Shown here one piece after another: positions 16,707 through 24,624 of a DNA stretch of 64,000 nucleotides. Source of the DNA: Acidobacteriota bacterium (lineage in GTDB: Bacteria > Acidobacteriota > UBA890 > WLXD01); NCBI GenBank assembly GCA_012103255.1, contig WLXD01000003.1, forward strand, positions 453,984 to 517,983, read 5' to 3'. Each line of letters opens with the position of its first letter. The stretch's first letter is position 1. A model generated the notes under the pieces. That model worked only from the letters and a program-made list of their open reading frames with translations. It ran no database searches and was not told where the DNA came from. The translations under genes were made by a program, and so were the position numbers.

Positions 16707-16741
16707 CGAGCGTCCGCTACCGCTCCAAAGCGCCTTTCCCC
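16707..16741 (-). repeat. 35-bp repeat, relic of the 3' end of a DUF1801/OmdA gene (copy 1)
   Basis: Matches 17255-17289 at 30 of 35 positions. On the minus strand it still reads G-K-G-A-L-E-R-stop (16740 to 16717), exactly the C-terminus of the intact gene at 17265-17885. Nothing upstream of these seven codons matches, so this is a decayed or truncated copy left between the sulfatase stop and a small minus-strand gene. Confidence 0.6.
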
Positions 16742-16742
16742 G

Positions 16743-16949
16743 TTAGCTCGGGCCAATTCCGGGCCCGTTACTCTGCGTGCCGACGCGTGCCTCCGTGAGG
16801 ATGGTCACTTTGGTGTTGTCCATTGCGGTACCCTGCACTTCCGTATTGGTGAAACTCGTTCCTGGGCCAAAACCCTTCGTGCCCGGCTCTGCGCCAATCA
16901 AGAAGACTCTGGGCGACGACCACTTCTTCCGTGCGGCGGGGTTTTTCAT
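16743..16949 (-). CDS. small hypothetical protein, possible precursor-like peptide
   Basis: 68 residues from ATG 16949 with GAGG 6-7 bp upstream. The sequence starts M-K-N-P-A-A-R-K-K-W-S-S-P-R-V-F-L-I-G, then is rich in Gly, Thr, Asn and Ser, with no hydrophobic core. The W-x-x-P-x-V-x-x-x-G spacing resembles the Y-x-x-P-x-L-x-x-x-G leader motif of RiPP precursors such as lasso peptides, but no maturation enzyme, protease or exporter of that class is nearby. Being the only gene in a repeat-bearing islet, it may have arrived by transfer. Function unknown; the good ribosome site is the main support that it is a gene. Confidence 0.4.
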   Translation of the reverse strand: MKNPAARKKWSSPRVFLIGAEPGTKGFGPGTSFTNTEVQGTAMDNTKVTILTEARVGTQSNGPGIGPS

Positions 16950-17042
16950 AGATCCTCGTTTGGAGGCTAGATCCTAGTCGGTCGGACAACCGTATAGCCA
17001 AGTAGGCTCCAAGTCACGGGTGTGTCTCAACTCCTCACACCC

Positions 17043-17057
17043 CGAGGCTTAGCCTCG
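17043..17057. repeat. 15-bp perfect palindrome
   Basis: Arms CGAGGCT and AGCCTCG around one T. It lies downstream of the minus-strand gene at 17265-17885 and could act as a weak terminator or processing hairpin, but no T tract follows in either direction. Confidence 0.4.
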
Positions 17058-17106
17058 TTCCAACGTCAGCGTTGCCGACCTGTGCCGGCTGTGCGATCAC
17101 CGTGTG

Positions 17107-17166
17107 TGGATCAACTTCGGGCGGTGACGGTTGCGTCACACCACCATGCCGGCTCCGCCGCCCTCC
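17107..17166. repeat. 60-bp direct repeat, copy 1
   Basis: 54 of 60 positions match 18080-18139 in the same orientation; shared core includes CGGTTGCGT and CTCCGCCG. The two copies bracket the gene at 17265-17885, 973 bp apart, suggesting either an insertion unit or an old duplication. Confidence 0.75.
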
Positions 17167-17254
17167 GAGTCACGTCGACTCGAGCGCACTACACCCATCG
17201 GCGCGTTCTTCCTGGGACAAGTGGACCGCGTGTTTCGAAAGACTGAGTTGTACC

Positions 17255-17289
17255 CGAGCGTCTGCTATCGCTCCAACGCACCTTTCCCG
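17255..17289 (-). repeat. 35-bp repeat, copy 2 (inside gene 3' end)
   Basis: Spans the last seven codons, the stop and 10 bases beyond of the gene at 17265-17885. Pairs with the relic copy at 16707-16741 (30 of 35 identical). The match runs past the stop codon, so copies share non-coding sequence as well. Confidence 0.6.
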
Positions 17290-17885
17290 GCAATGATCTT
17301 GTCCCGGAACTTCGCGATGCGGGAGATTCGGGTAGTCGACTTCTTCGCGGAACTGAGGTTGATCGCGTAGCTCCGCTGCCGTCCCGGCGTCAGCGCGTGG
17401 AAGGCCTCGGCCAGTTCGCGATCGGAGTCCAGGGCTTCCACCAATTCACTGGGAAGCTCGACCTCGCCCCGCGTCTTCGGCGGCTTCACGCCAGCCTTCA
17501 CGTACCCCACGCACTCCTCCAGATAGGCGCGAATCGTTGGTTCCATCTCCGCGACCTCTACGTCGGCCGCGAAGCGAAGCAGGCAGGGATACTGGGTGTT
17601 GGGCCCCGGCTTCTCCAGGACTCCCGCAGGGTCCTTCATCAACGCCGCGTCGAAGAAGCTGAGCTGAAAATCTTCTCGGTGAGCGCCTATGATCGCCACG
17701 TTCCGCCCATCGTGCGTGTAGCACGGGTGCCCCCACTTCGCGGTCTCAGTCAGCCCCATATCGAGACAGATCGAACGAAGTCTCTGGAGGCCCGCCTCCC
17801 ACCGACGAGTGGAACAGTCAGCAGTCGCGAATCGCTCACAACGCCCGCACCCCTTGCTGAAGTACTCCGCGACATCCGTGATCAT
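17265..17885 (-). CDS. DUF1801/YdeI-OmdA family protein
   Basis: 206 residues. The N-terminal part (about 20-110) matches the DUF1801 fold: L-R-S-I-C-L-D-M-G-L-T-E-T-A-K-W-G-H-P-C-Y and R-E-D-F-Q-L-S-F-F-D-A-A-L are family hallmarks. The C-terminal ~60 residues are an OmdA ('bacteriocin-protection') segment: L-T-P-G-R-Q-R-S-Y-A-I-N-L-S-S-A-K-K-S-T-T-R-I-S-R split over the last helices. The family is widespread in soil and marine bacteria, often solitary or on mobile cassettes, with no settled biochemical role. It stands alone between two copies of a direct repeat. Confidence 0.85.
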   Translation of the reverse strand: MITDVAEYFSKGCGRCERFATADCSTRRWEAGLQRLRSICLDMGLTETAKWGHPCYTHDGRNVAIIGAHREDFQLSFFDAALMKDPAGVLEKPGPNTQYPCLLRFAADVEVAEMEPTIRAYLEECVGYVKAGVKPPKTRGEVELPSELVEALDSDRELAEAFHALTPGRQRSYAINLSSAKKSTTRISRIAKFRDKIIAGKGALER

Positions 17886-17997
17886 GGCGCTGTCCCCGTT
17901 TGGTCCGGTCCACGGGACGTTGCCACGCAGGCAAGTCCAGCGCCAAGTGTCGCGCGCTGAAATCGCGACGTTCGGGCGGAGGACTGAGGCGTGTCGC

Positions 17998-18131
17998 GCG
18001 GAGCGGGCATGGCGGTGTAGAGCAACCCCGCTGGCAGTGAGAAGACGTGACTTCGGCCAAGACGCGCGAGCAAGAACGATGGTTCAACTTCGGGCGATGA
18101 CGGTTGCGTAACACCGCCATGCCCGCTCCGC
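17998..18131. repeat. inverted repeat pair, 30-bp arms
   Basis: The arm 17998-18027 pairs with 18102-18131 at 27 of 30 positions, spacer 74 bases. The right arm is part of the second 60-bp repeat. The block lies upstream of the DUF1801/OmdA gene. It could be a miniature inverted-repeat element or the fold-back part of a cassette recombination site. No open frame is inside. Confidence 0.6.
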
Positions 18132-18139
18132 CGCTCTCC
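18080..18139. repeat. 60-bp direct repeat, copy 2
   Basis: Second copy of the repeat at 17107-17166 (54/60). Overlaps the right arm of the inverted repeat. Lies 25 bp beyond the stop of the terC-like gene. Confidence 0.75.
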
Positions 18140-18164
18140 TAGGCCACGACGACGACCGCGTGCC

Positions 18165-18962
18165 CTACTTCTCCCGATGCCGCAACCGCACCGGCCTCGT
18201 CTCCTGCTTGCTATCCCACCAGTTCTGGTAGAGATCGACGGCGAACATCAGCATCAGGATGAAGATCACGATCCACTGCGGGATGTACGGAAAGTCCGTG
18301 CCGTTGACCACGAGGTGAGCCGTGTGGCCGCCTTCGAGGAAGAGGACGAAGCCGATGAGCAGCAACACGAAGAGGCCCAGGATTTCGAAGTCCGGGTTCT
18401 CGGAGATGAAGCGGGCGATTGGCTTGGCAAACCAGAGCATCGCGGCTACGGAGATCGTCACCGAGCCGACCATCACGGCATAGACGTCTGTCATGCCGAC
18501 GACGGTGAGAATGGAGTCGACGCTGAACAGCAAGTTCATCGCCACGATCACGCCGACGACCTTGGTGAAGTCGTTGGTCTGCTTCATCTCGTGCTCGACG
18601 CCCTTGGCCTTTACTCGCAGCTCCTTGATGCCTTTCCAGATAAGCACCAGGCCGCCCAAGATCAACACGAGCGCCTTGCCCGAGAAATCACCCGTGATGC
18701 GGCCACCGAACGGCATCGGCGCGTCCACGTGCCAGAACGGCTCGGTGGCGAGCGCCAGGATGTAGCTCACTCCGGCGAGCAAGATCAGCCGGAACAGCAT
18801 CGCAAGGATGAGCCCGACTCGAACCGCCTTGTCGCGCTGGTCGGCAGGAAGCTTGCCTGCCAGGATCGTGATGATGATCAGGTTGTCGGCGCCCAAGGCC
18901 ACCTGGATCATCGTCACGGAGAACAGTGCGGCCCAGAAGGCGGGGTCGGTAAACAGACTCAA
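18165..18962 (-). CDS. TerC family integral membrane protein
   Basis: 265 residues with seven membrane helices. The family motif G-A-D-N-L-I-I-I-T-I-L in helix 1 and S-V-D-S-I-L-T in helix 5 carry the conserved acidic residues thought to bind metal. TerC/Alx/YgdQ-type proteins export Mn2+ or support metallation of secreted proteins. The first base is 3 bp from the decarboxylase stop, so it is the last gene of an operon with decarboxylase and S9 peptidase. Confidence 0.92.
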   Translation of the reverse strand: MSLFTDPAFWAALFSVTMIQVALGADNLIIITILAGKLPADQRDKAVRVGLILAMLFRLILLAGVSYILALATEPFWHVDAPMPFGGRITGDFSGKALVLILGGLVLIWKGIKELRVKAKGVEHEMKQTNDFTKVVGVIVAMNLLFSVDSILTVVGMTDVYAVMVGSVTISVAAMLWFAKPIARFISENPDFEILGLFVLLLIGFVLFLEGGHTAHLVVNGTDFPYIPQWIVIFILMLMFAVDLYQNWWDSKQETRPVRLRHREK

Positions 18963-18965
18963 GGG

Positions 18966-20465
18966 CTACTCCGATACGGCTGAGGTCTCGAGCATCGCGC
19001 GCGCGGTGGCGGCGACGATCTCGGGGATCTCGTCTACGTCCTTGGCTTCGGTGCGGAAGTTCACCACACACGCGCGCAGGAGGAAATCCCCGTCGACGAT
19101 TGCGTTCGATGGGTAGAACTTCCCTTCCTCCTGCAGTCGCTCGAGCAATGCCTGATTGAAGCGGTTGAGATCTTCCTGGGCCTCCATTCCCGCCGGCATG
19201 TAGCGGAACGTCGAGATACTCAGCGAGAGGGTGCGGGCCTCGAAGTCGGGATGTTCGTCGATGCGACCGTGGAGGCGCTCAGTGAGCGCAATGTCGTCCT
19301 CGATCATCTTGGCGGCGCCTGCTCGTCCTGCGACCCGGAGACCCAGCCAGACCTTGAGCGCACGGAACCCGCGCGAGTTCTGCAGGCCGAGTTCGTAATA
19401 GTTGATCGGCCGGTCCTCGCCCTCGCCAAAGAAGTAGTACTCGGGCGTGAAGCTAAACGCGTCCACCAGGTGGCGGGGATCCTTCAGCAGAGCGCAGCCG
19501 GCTTCGAGAGGCGTGTAGAGCCACTTGTGAGGGTCGACCGCCACGGAGTCGGCCAGCGCGAGGGCGTGCAGGTCCGCCGGCACATCGTCGACGGCCGCTG
19601 CCAGGGCACCGTAGGCACCATCCACGTGGAACCAGATGTCCTCGCGCTGGCACAGCGCGCCGATCTCGCGGAGTGGGTCGACCGCGCCCACGCCGACGGT
19701 ACCCGCGGTTCCCACTACAAGCAGTGGCGTGAAGCCGGCCTCGCGATCGGCCTGGATCGTGGCTTCGAGCTGCGCCATGTCCATCCGGTGGTCGGCGTCG
19801 GCTGGGATCCACCGCACCGCCTCGGTGCCCAGGCCAAACAGGTCGGCCGCCTTCTGGATCCACGTATGCGTGCCAGACGAGCAGTAGACGGTGAGTCGCT
19901 GTCCGTTCTGAATCAGGCCCTTCTCGCGGATGTCCGCCCCGGTCTTTGCTCGACGCGCTGCCAGGAACCCGATGAAATTCGCCACGTTGCCGCCGCTCAC
20001 GAGCAATCCACCGCTGCCGGACGGATAGCGCAGAAGTTCCGCGATCCACTGCACCGTCTGCGTTTCGATCTCGCTGGCTACGGCGGATAGCGTCCAGCCA
20101 CCCAGATTCGGATTCATCACGGCGGCGATCAGGTCGCCCAGGGCACCCACCGGCGCGGCTGACGAGGTGATGTACGCCATGAACTTCGGGTGGCTGTTGA
20201 ACAACGAGTTGTCGGCGAGCAGTTCCACCGTGGTGGGCAGCACGGCAGCCAGATCTTCGCCGTGCTCCGGGAGCGGCCTCGTGCCAAGCAGATCGCGCAC
20301 GGCTGGCTGGTCGAGGTCACGGGTGACCGGACGTTCGGGGAGCGAGGTCAGAAAGTCGGCAAGTTGATCGACCAGCGCGTGGCCGGCGGCGCGGAACTCG
20401 TCCGAGTCGGTGGCTAGTGCGGCATCACGCGGCTGAGGGTCGCCCTCGGTATGCACCTTTCCCAT
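18966..20465 (-). CDS. PLP-dependent group II decarboxylase (aromatic amino acid/glutamate type)
   Basis: 499 residues from ATG 20465 with AAGGAAGAG upstream; a longer frame to 20744 is only an antisense extension into the S9 gene. The PLP lysine is Lys314 in V-D-P-H-K-W-L-Y; Asp and His of W-F-H-V-D-G-A-Y-G hold the cofactor. T-S-S-A-A-P and S-G-G-N-V-A-N resemble the aromatic-L-amino-acid decarboxylase branch rather than the GadB branch. It removes the alpha-carboxyl of an amino acid; Tyr, Trp, Phe or Glu/Asp are possible and the sequence alone does not decide. Located 34 bp after an S9 peptidase gene, which could supply amino acids. Confidence 0.9.
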   Translation of the reverse strand: MGKVHTEGDPQPRDAALATDSDEFRAAGHALVDQLADFLTSLPERPVTRDLDQPAVRDLLGTRPLPEHGEDLAAVLPTTVELLADNSLFNSHPKFMAYITSSAAPVGALGDLIAAVMNPNLGGWTLSAVASEIETQTVQWIAELLRYPSGSGGLLVSGGNVANFIGFLAARRAKTGADIREKGLIQNGQRLTVYCSSGTHTWIQKAADLFGLGTEAVRWIPADADHRMDMAQLEATIQADREAGFTPLLVVGTAGTVGVGAVDPLREIGALCQREDIWFHVDGAYGALAAAVDDVPADLHALALADSVAVDPHKWLYTPLEAGCALLKDPRHLVDAFSFTPEYYFFGEGEDRPINYYELGLQNSRGFRALKVWLGLRVAGRAGAAKMIEDDIALTERLHGRIDEHPDFEARTLSLSISTFRYMPAGMEAQEDLNRFNQALLERLQEEGKFYPSNAIVDGDFLLRACVVNFRTEAKDVDEIPEIVAATARAMLETSAVSE

Positions 20466-20499
20466 GATCGTCTCTTCCTTACTGAGCCGCGGAACTGCT

Positions 20500-22623
20500 C
20501 TAGCGTTCCACGACTCGGAAGATCCCGTCACCCGATTCTTGCGCCGACATACCTTCGGCGTCGGAGTCGGACTCGGCGTCCATATCCATCGGCGCTGCGG
20601 GCACCCCCTCGACGCACTCCTCGGTGGAGGCATCCATGCCCACCGCATCGGTGAACGCACAGACGTAGCGGCGCAGACGGTCCAGCTGGAGTCGCGGTTC
20701 GCCGATGCCATGGCCCTGGCGCGGGTACGACACGTAGGTGACATCTTTGCCGAGGTCGCGGAGAGCCTGATAGAACTCGACCGCCTGCTCGGGCGGCACC
20801 CGGGCGTCGTTGGCGCCGTGCATGATCAGGATCTTCGCCGTCACGTCCTTCACGTGGCGAATCGGCGACAGGCGCCGATAGATGTCCTCGTTGTCCCAGG
20901 GCGTGCCGAAGAACCAGCCAAGGTAACCGGGAATGTCGGTGGTGCTGTACATCGAGTACAGGTTCGTAAGGCCCGCGCCCGGCGAGATCAGCTTGAACCG
21001 ATCCGTCTGGGTGGACATCCAGAACGTCATGTAGCCGCCGTAGCTCCAGCCGTAGGCGACCATGCGATCGGGGTCGGCCACACCATCCGCGACCAGCTGA
21101 TCCACGCCCGTCATGATGTCGTCGTAGTCGCGGATGCCCCAGTAGTCGCGGTTGGCGTTGAGGAACTCCTGGCCGTAGTTGGAGCTACCGCGGAAATTGG
21201 GCTGCAGCACCACGAAGCCGTTGGCTGCCAGCATCTGATTGGCGGTGTTGAAGCTCTCGGTCACCGCTCCACTCGGGCCACCGTGAGGGTGAACAACGAG
21301 CGGATGGGGCGTGCCGTCGAAGTTCGGCGGGTAGTGCACGACGCCTTCGATCGCCATGCCTTCCGAGTTGTTCCAGGTGATGGTCTCGACGCGTGCCGGT
21401 GCGATACCGTCCGCTGCCATCCATGCGTTGTGATCGGTCAGCTTCGTCGGCGAGGACAGATCATCGGACGGCGCCGTGAACAGCTCCGACGGATGCGAAG
21501 GGTTGGCGTGCACCCACACCCAGCGCCCGCCGTCAGGCGACAGCGTGAACTGGAAGTTCACGCCACTCGGCGCGGCGTGGTCGAGCACCTCGTCGGTGGA
21601 CAGCTGCACGGAGAAGAGGTTTGTCTTGGTCCCCTGCCCCGTCGACCAGTAGATGTCCGCCCCGTTCGGTGCCCAGATCGGGGCGCCAGCGTTGAGGTCG
21701 AAGTTCTCGAGCAGGATCTCGGGATCCGCGCTGCCGTCCGCCGGCATCAGGTAGAGCTTGTTGTACCAGACCGATGTGCCGGTCTCCGGCTGGGCCGTGA
21801 ACGCGATCGTCTTGCCATCGGGCGACCAGCGCGGCGACGAGTCAGGGCCCGGGTTCGAGTAGAGCATCTTCGAATCGCCGCTCACCACGTCAACAACATG
21901 GATGTCGCTGTTCCAGCTGTCGTTGATCTTCGTGTTGGGACGCGTGACGTAGGCGATGCGATCGGAGGTCGGTGCCCACCGCGGGTCGGAAACGGTGAAG
22001 TCGCCTTCGCTTAGACGCTTCGTCTCGCCGGCCTCCAGGGCGTGCACCCACAGATGCGTCCAGCTGAACTCGGCGTCGATCACCACCGCATCGTCGCGCT
22101 GACGCTTGCGACGCTTCTGCTCGTCGGTCTCGGGGTCACGAGATGTGAAGAGCACCTTTTCGCCGTCGGGCGAGATGTTGTACGCGCCCACACCCTCTTC
22201 GTGCTCGGTGACCTGCCAGGCCTCGCCACCGTCGGTGTACATCGCCCACACCTGCGACTTCCCGTCGATCGTGCGCGTGAAAGCGAACTTGTCGCCCGAA
22301 GGGAACCAGCGTGGTGAACCTGAAGATCCTTCGCCGTGGGTCAGCTGCCGCTGCCCGGTGCCATCGACACCGATGCGCCAAAGCTGCGTCGCGCGCGCCA
22401 GGTCTTCATCTTCGAGGTCACGGACCGCCACCGTGTAGAGAATCCACTCGCCGTCCGGTGAGATGCGCGGGCCACCGACGTTGTTGATGCGCAGCGTGTC
22501 ATGCGCTGAGAACTCGCCCGAATGAGCGTCTTCCTGGGCGCGAGCGGCGGCACCAGGCGCCGCGCCTCCGACTAGCAGGAACGCGGCGAGGGCCAGGGCG
22601 AGCAGGCGTGGTGAACGCAGCAT
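20500..22623 (-). CDS. secreted S9 family prolyl oligopeptidase-like peptidase
   Basis: 707 residues. A signal peptide (L-L-A-L-A-L-A-A-F-L-L-V) precedes a WD40/TolB-like seven-bladed propeller with blades such as I-S-P-D-G-E-W-I and W-S-P-D-G-K-T-I. The catalytic domain has Ser527 in G-W-S-Y-G-G, Asp in H-G-A-N-D-A-R-V-P and His in R-Q-G-H-G-I-G-E-P. The tail after residue ~675 is acidic and Asp/Ser rich. It cleaves oligopeptides, acylaminoacyl-peptidase or dipeptidyl-peptidase style, outside the cytoplasm. First gene of a group with the decarboxylase and TerC genes. Confidence 0.93.
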   Translation of the reverse strand: MLRSPRLLALALAAFLLVGGAAPGAAARAQEDAHSGEFSAHDTLRINNVGGPRISPDGEWILYTVAVRDLEDEDLARATQLWRIGVDGTGQRQLTHGEGSSGSPRWFPSGDKFAFTRTIDGKSQVWAMYTDGGEAWQVTEHEEGVGAYNISPDGEKVLFTSRDPETDEQKRRKRQRDDAVVIDAEFSWTHLWVHALEAGETKRLSEGDFTVSDPRWAPTSDRIAYVTRPNTKINDSWNSDIHVVDVVSGDSKMLYSNPGPDSSPRWSPDGKTIAFTAQPETGTSVWYNKLYLMPADGSADPEILLENFDLNAGAPIWAPNGADIYWSTGQGTKTNLFSVQLSTDEVLDHAAPSGVNFQFTLSPDGGRWVWVHANPSHPSELFTAPSDDLSSPTKLTDHNAWMAADGIAPARVETITWNNSEGMAIEGVVHYPPNFDGTPHPLVVHPHGGPSGAVTESFNTANQMLAANGFVVLQPNFRGSSNYGQEFLNANRDYWGIRDYDDIMTGVDQLVADGVADPDRMVAYGWSYGGYMTFWMSTQTDRFKLISPGAGLTNLYSMYSTTDIPGYLGWFFGTPWDNEDIYRRLSPIRHVKDVTAKILIMHGANDARVPPEQAVEFYQALRDLGKDVTYVSYPRQGHGIGEPRLQLDRLRRYVCAFTDAVGMDASTEECVEGVPAAPMDMDAESDSDAEGMSAQESGDGIFRVVER

Positions 22624-22710
22624 GAGGTATCTCCGAGCGCAAGAAGCGGATATTCGCCGCCCAAACGTATGAGATTCTGCCGCTCGCTGCCAGGTAACCC
22701 TCGGGCCCGG

Positions 22711-24210
22711 CTAGAGTCCGTAGAGTTGGCCGAACTTGGTGCGCGCGTAGTTCAACCACGGACCTGCTTCGAGTCCGCCGCCTGTGATCCGTTGCAGCAG
22801 TTCCGTGGCGCTGAACTTTGAGCCGTGCCGGTGCACATGCTCGCGCAACCAGTCGCGCAGCGGGCCGAACTCTCCGCGTTCGACCTGCGCCTCGATTCCA
22901 CCGAGATCAGAGTCGGCTCGGTCGTACAGCTGGGCGGAGATCAGGTTGCCCAGCGAATAGGTCGGGAAGTACCCGATCAGCCCGAACGACCAGTGGATGT
23001 CCTGGAGCACGCCGTTGGCGTCGCTGTCGGGCCGGAGGCCGAGAGCCTGTTCGTACTTCGAGTTCCAGGCATCGGGGAGATCGGCGGGAGCGAGGCGGCC
23101 CTCCACAAGATCGAGTTCCAACTCGAACCGGATCATCACGTGCAGGTTGTAGGTCACCTCGTCGGCCTCGACGCGGATCAGGGACGGTTCCACGCGATTG
23201 ATCGCGCGGTGGAAGTCGTCGAGTGAGACCCCGGCCAACTGGGTGGAGAAGTCGGTCTGCAGCTTCGAGTAGTAGTGCCGCCAGAACGCGTGCGAACGAC
23301 CGACCATGTTTTCCCACAAGCGCGACTGTGACTCGTGCACACCGAGCGACGTGCCGGACGCCAGGCCGGTGCGATCGAGCGCCGGGTCCACGCCCTGTTC
23401 ATACATGGCGTGTCCCGCCTCATGCAGAGTCCCGAAGAGTGCGGGAGGCAGGAAGTCGTGGTCCACACGGGTGGTGATGCGGACGTCGGTGGTCGAGAAA
23501 TTGGTCGAGAACGGGTGCGCGGATCGATCCTGCCGGCCGCGATCGAAGTCGAACCCGAAGTCGGCGATCACCGCTTCGCCGAAACGCCACTGGGCGTTTT
23601 CGTCGAAGCCCGCGCGCAAGCAGGCGTCGTCCGGTTTTGGGCAGTCGGCAATCGCCTCGACGAGCGGCACCAGTTCATCGCGCAGCTCGGCGAACACGGT
23701 CCTGACCTCCGACGCACGCATGTCCGGCTCGTACTCGTCGAGCAGCGCGTCGTAGGGCGTGTCCTCGTAGCCGAGGGCCTCTGCCTTCTCGATTGTCAGC
23801 GCCATCACCGTCTCGAGATGCGGCAGGAACGCCGGAAAGTCATTCGCCTGGCGTGCCTGCGCCCAGGCCTGCTGCGCGAGCGCAGTCTCCCGAGCTAGAT
23901 CGGCGACGAGGCGCGAAGGCAGCTTCACCGCTTTGTCTCGATCGCGGACTAGGACTTTCACGATCCGCGCCTCATCCGAGTCGGCATCGTGACCTGCCAC
24001 TTCGGCGGCAGCGCGATCGAGCAAGCCGGCGAGCTCGTCGTCCGTGAACATCTCGTGAGCGAGCTGTTGCAGGGTCGCGAGCTGGTGAGCTCTCGCCTCC
24101 CCGGCGCCCGACGGCATGTACGTCTCCTGATCCCAGGAAAGCACCGCCGCCGCCGCGCGCACGTCGCTCAGGCGAGCTACGCGCTCGCGAAGTTCGTTGA
24201 AGCTCTCCAT
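22711..24210 (-). CDS. M32 family metallocarboxypeptidase
   Basis: 499 residues, the normal length of carboxypeptidase Taq. The zinc site is H-E-A-G-H at residues 263-267 within L-H-E-A-G-H-A-M-Y-E-Q-G; the downstream H-E-S-Q-S-R-L-W-E-N supplies the third ligand and is family-diagnostic, as is I-R-V-E-A-D-E-V-T-Y-N-L-H. No signal peptide, so it is cytoplasmic and trims C-terminal residues from imported peptides. It begins 4 bp after the stop of the small membrane gene upstream. Confidence 0.95.
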   Translation of the reverse strand: MESFNELRERVARLSDVRAAAAVLSWDQETYMPSGAGEARAHQLATLQQLAHEMFTDDELAGLLDRAAAEVAGHDADSDEARIVKVLVRDRDKAVKLPSRLVADLARETALAQQAWAQARQANDFPAFLPHLETVMALTIEKAEALGYEDTPYDALLDEYEPDMRASEVRTVFAELRDELVPLVEAIADCPKPDDACLRAGFDENAQWRFGEAVIADFGFDFDRGRQDRSAHPFSTNFSTTDVRITTRVDHDFLPPALFGTLHEAGHAMYEQGVDPALDRTGLASGTSLGVHESQSRLWENMVGRSHAFWRHYYSKLQTDFSTQLAGVSLDDFHRAINRVEPSLIRVEADEVTYNLHVMIRFELELDLVEGRLAPADLPDAWNSKYEQALGLRPDSDANGVLQDIHWSFGLIGYFPTYSLGNLISAQLYDRADSDLGGIEAQVERGEFGPLRDWLREHVHRHGSKFSATELLQRITGGGLEAGPWLNYARTKFGQLYGL

Positions 24211-24214
24211 CGAG

Positions 24215-24589
24215 CTACATCGAGCTCCCGAGAATCGGGCGGCCGATGGCCATGATGCCGAGCACGATCAGCGCGAGGGTCACGAGAATCCCGATCACAC
24301 GGGTTCGACCGCCGTCTTCCTTCTTCTTGGCGGCTACCGAGAATCCATGCGCGGCAAAGACCGCTGCAAACATCATCGCGATGTGACCCATCAGCGCCCC
24401 GTAGAACGGGATCTGCATCATCAGCAGCAAGCCGAGCAACACCTGTATGTCGACCATACCGACGAACGCGCCCATGGCCTTCTTGGCATTGCCGTCCTGC
24501 CCCTTCATGAGCGACATCGCCAGCGCAATGAGGGCGGCCGCGAGAACCAGATAGCGGACGCCTGAGTGCGCCATGAACAGCATTCCCAT
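24215..24589 (-). CDS. small four-helix membrane protein
   Basis: 124 residues, strongly hydrophobic, with four helices: L-V-L-A-A-A-L-I-A-L-A, a Met-rich second helix (V-L-L-G-L-L-L-M-M-Q), G-H-I-A-M-M-F-A-A-V-F-A and L-V-T-L-A-L-I-V-L-G. H-S-G-V-R-Y near the start and H-I-A-M-M hold two conserved-looking histidines, and K-K-K-E-D-G-G-R forms a basic loop. Not confidently assigned to a family; it looks like the SirB/CopD-like small haem or proton-handling membrane proteins, but that is only resemblance. Placed between kinase and M32 peptidase genes. Confidence 0.75.
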   Translation of the reverse strand: MGMLFMAHSGVRYLVLAAALIALAMSLMKGQDGNAKKAMGAFVGMVDIQVLLGLLLMMQIPFYGALMGHIAMMFAAVFAAHGFSVAAKKKEDGGRTRVIGILVTLALIVLGIMAIGRPILGSSM

Positions 24590-24624
24590 CGAGACTCTCC
24601 GTTCGTTAGCTTTCTAAGACTGAT

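Larger units (their letters stand above)
16950..17264. other. non-coding islet segment with short palindrome
   Basis: 315 bases without a credible gene. It holds a 15-bp palindrome (CGAGGCT-T-AGCCTCG, 17043-17057), one copy of the 60-bp direct repeat (17107-17166), and the start of the 35-bp repeat copy at 17255. Nothing else is evident. Confidence 0.5.

Noticed and set aside
17000-18164. Integron attC site in the repeat islet
   Set aside because: Only one stretch (GTTGAAC near 18083) fits the GTTRRRY core and no properly spaced RYYYAAC partner was found; the first repeat copy lacks the core. Kept only as a possibility.
20464-22014. Long plus-strand open frame (516 codons) opposite the S9 peptidase gene
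   Set aside because: Arg/Val/His-rich composition with no domain, exactly antisense to a gene with complete catalytic motifs; a GC-rich shadow.
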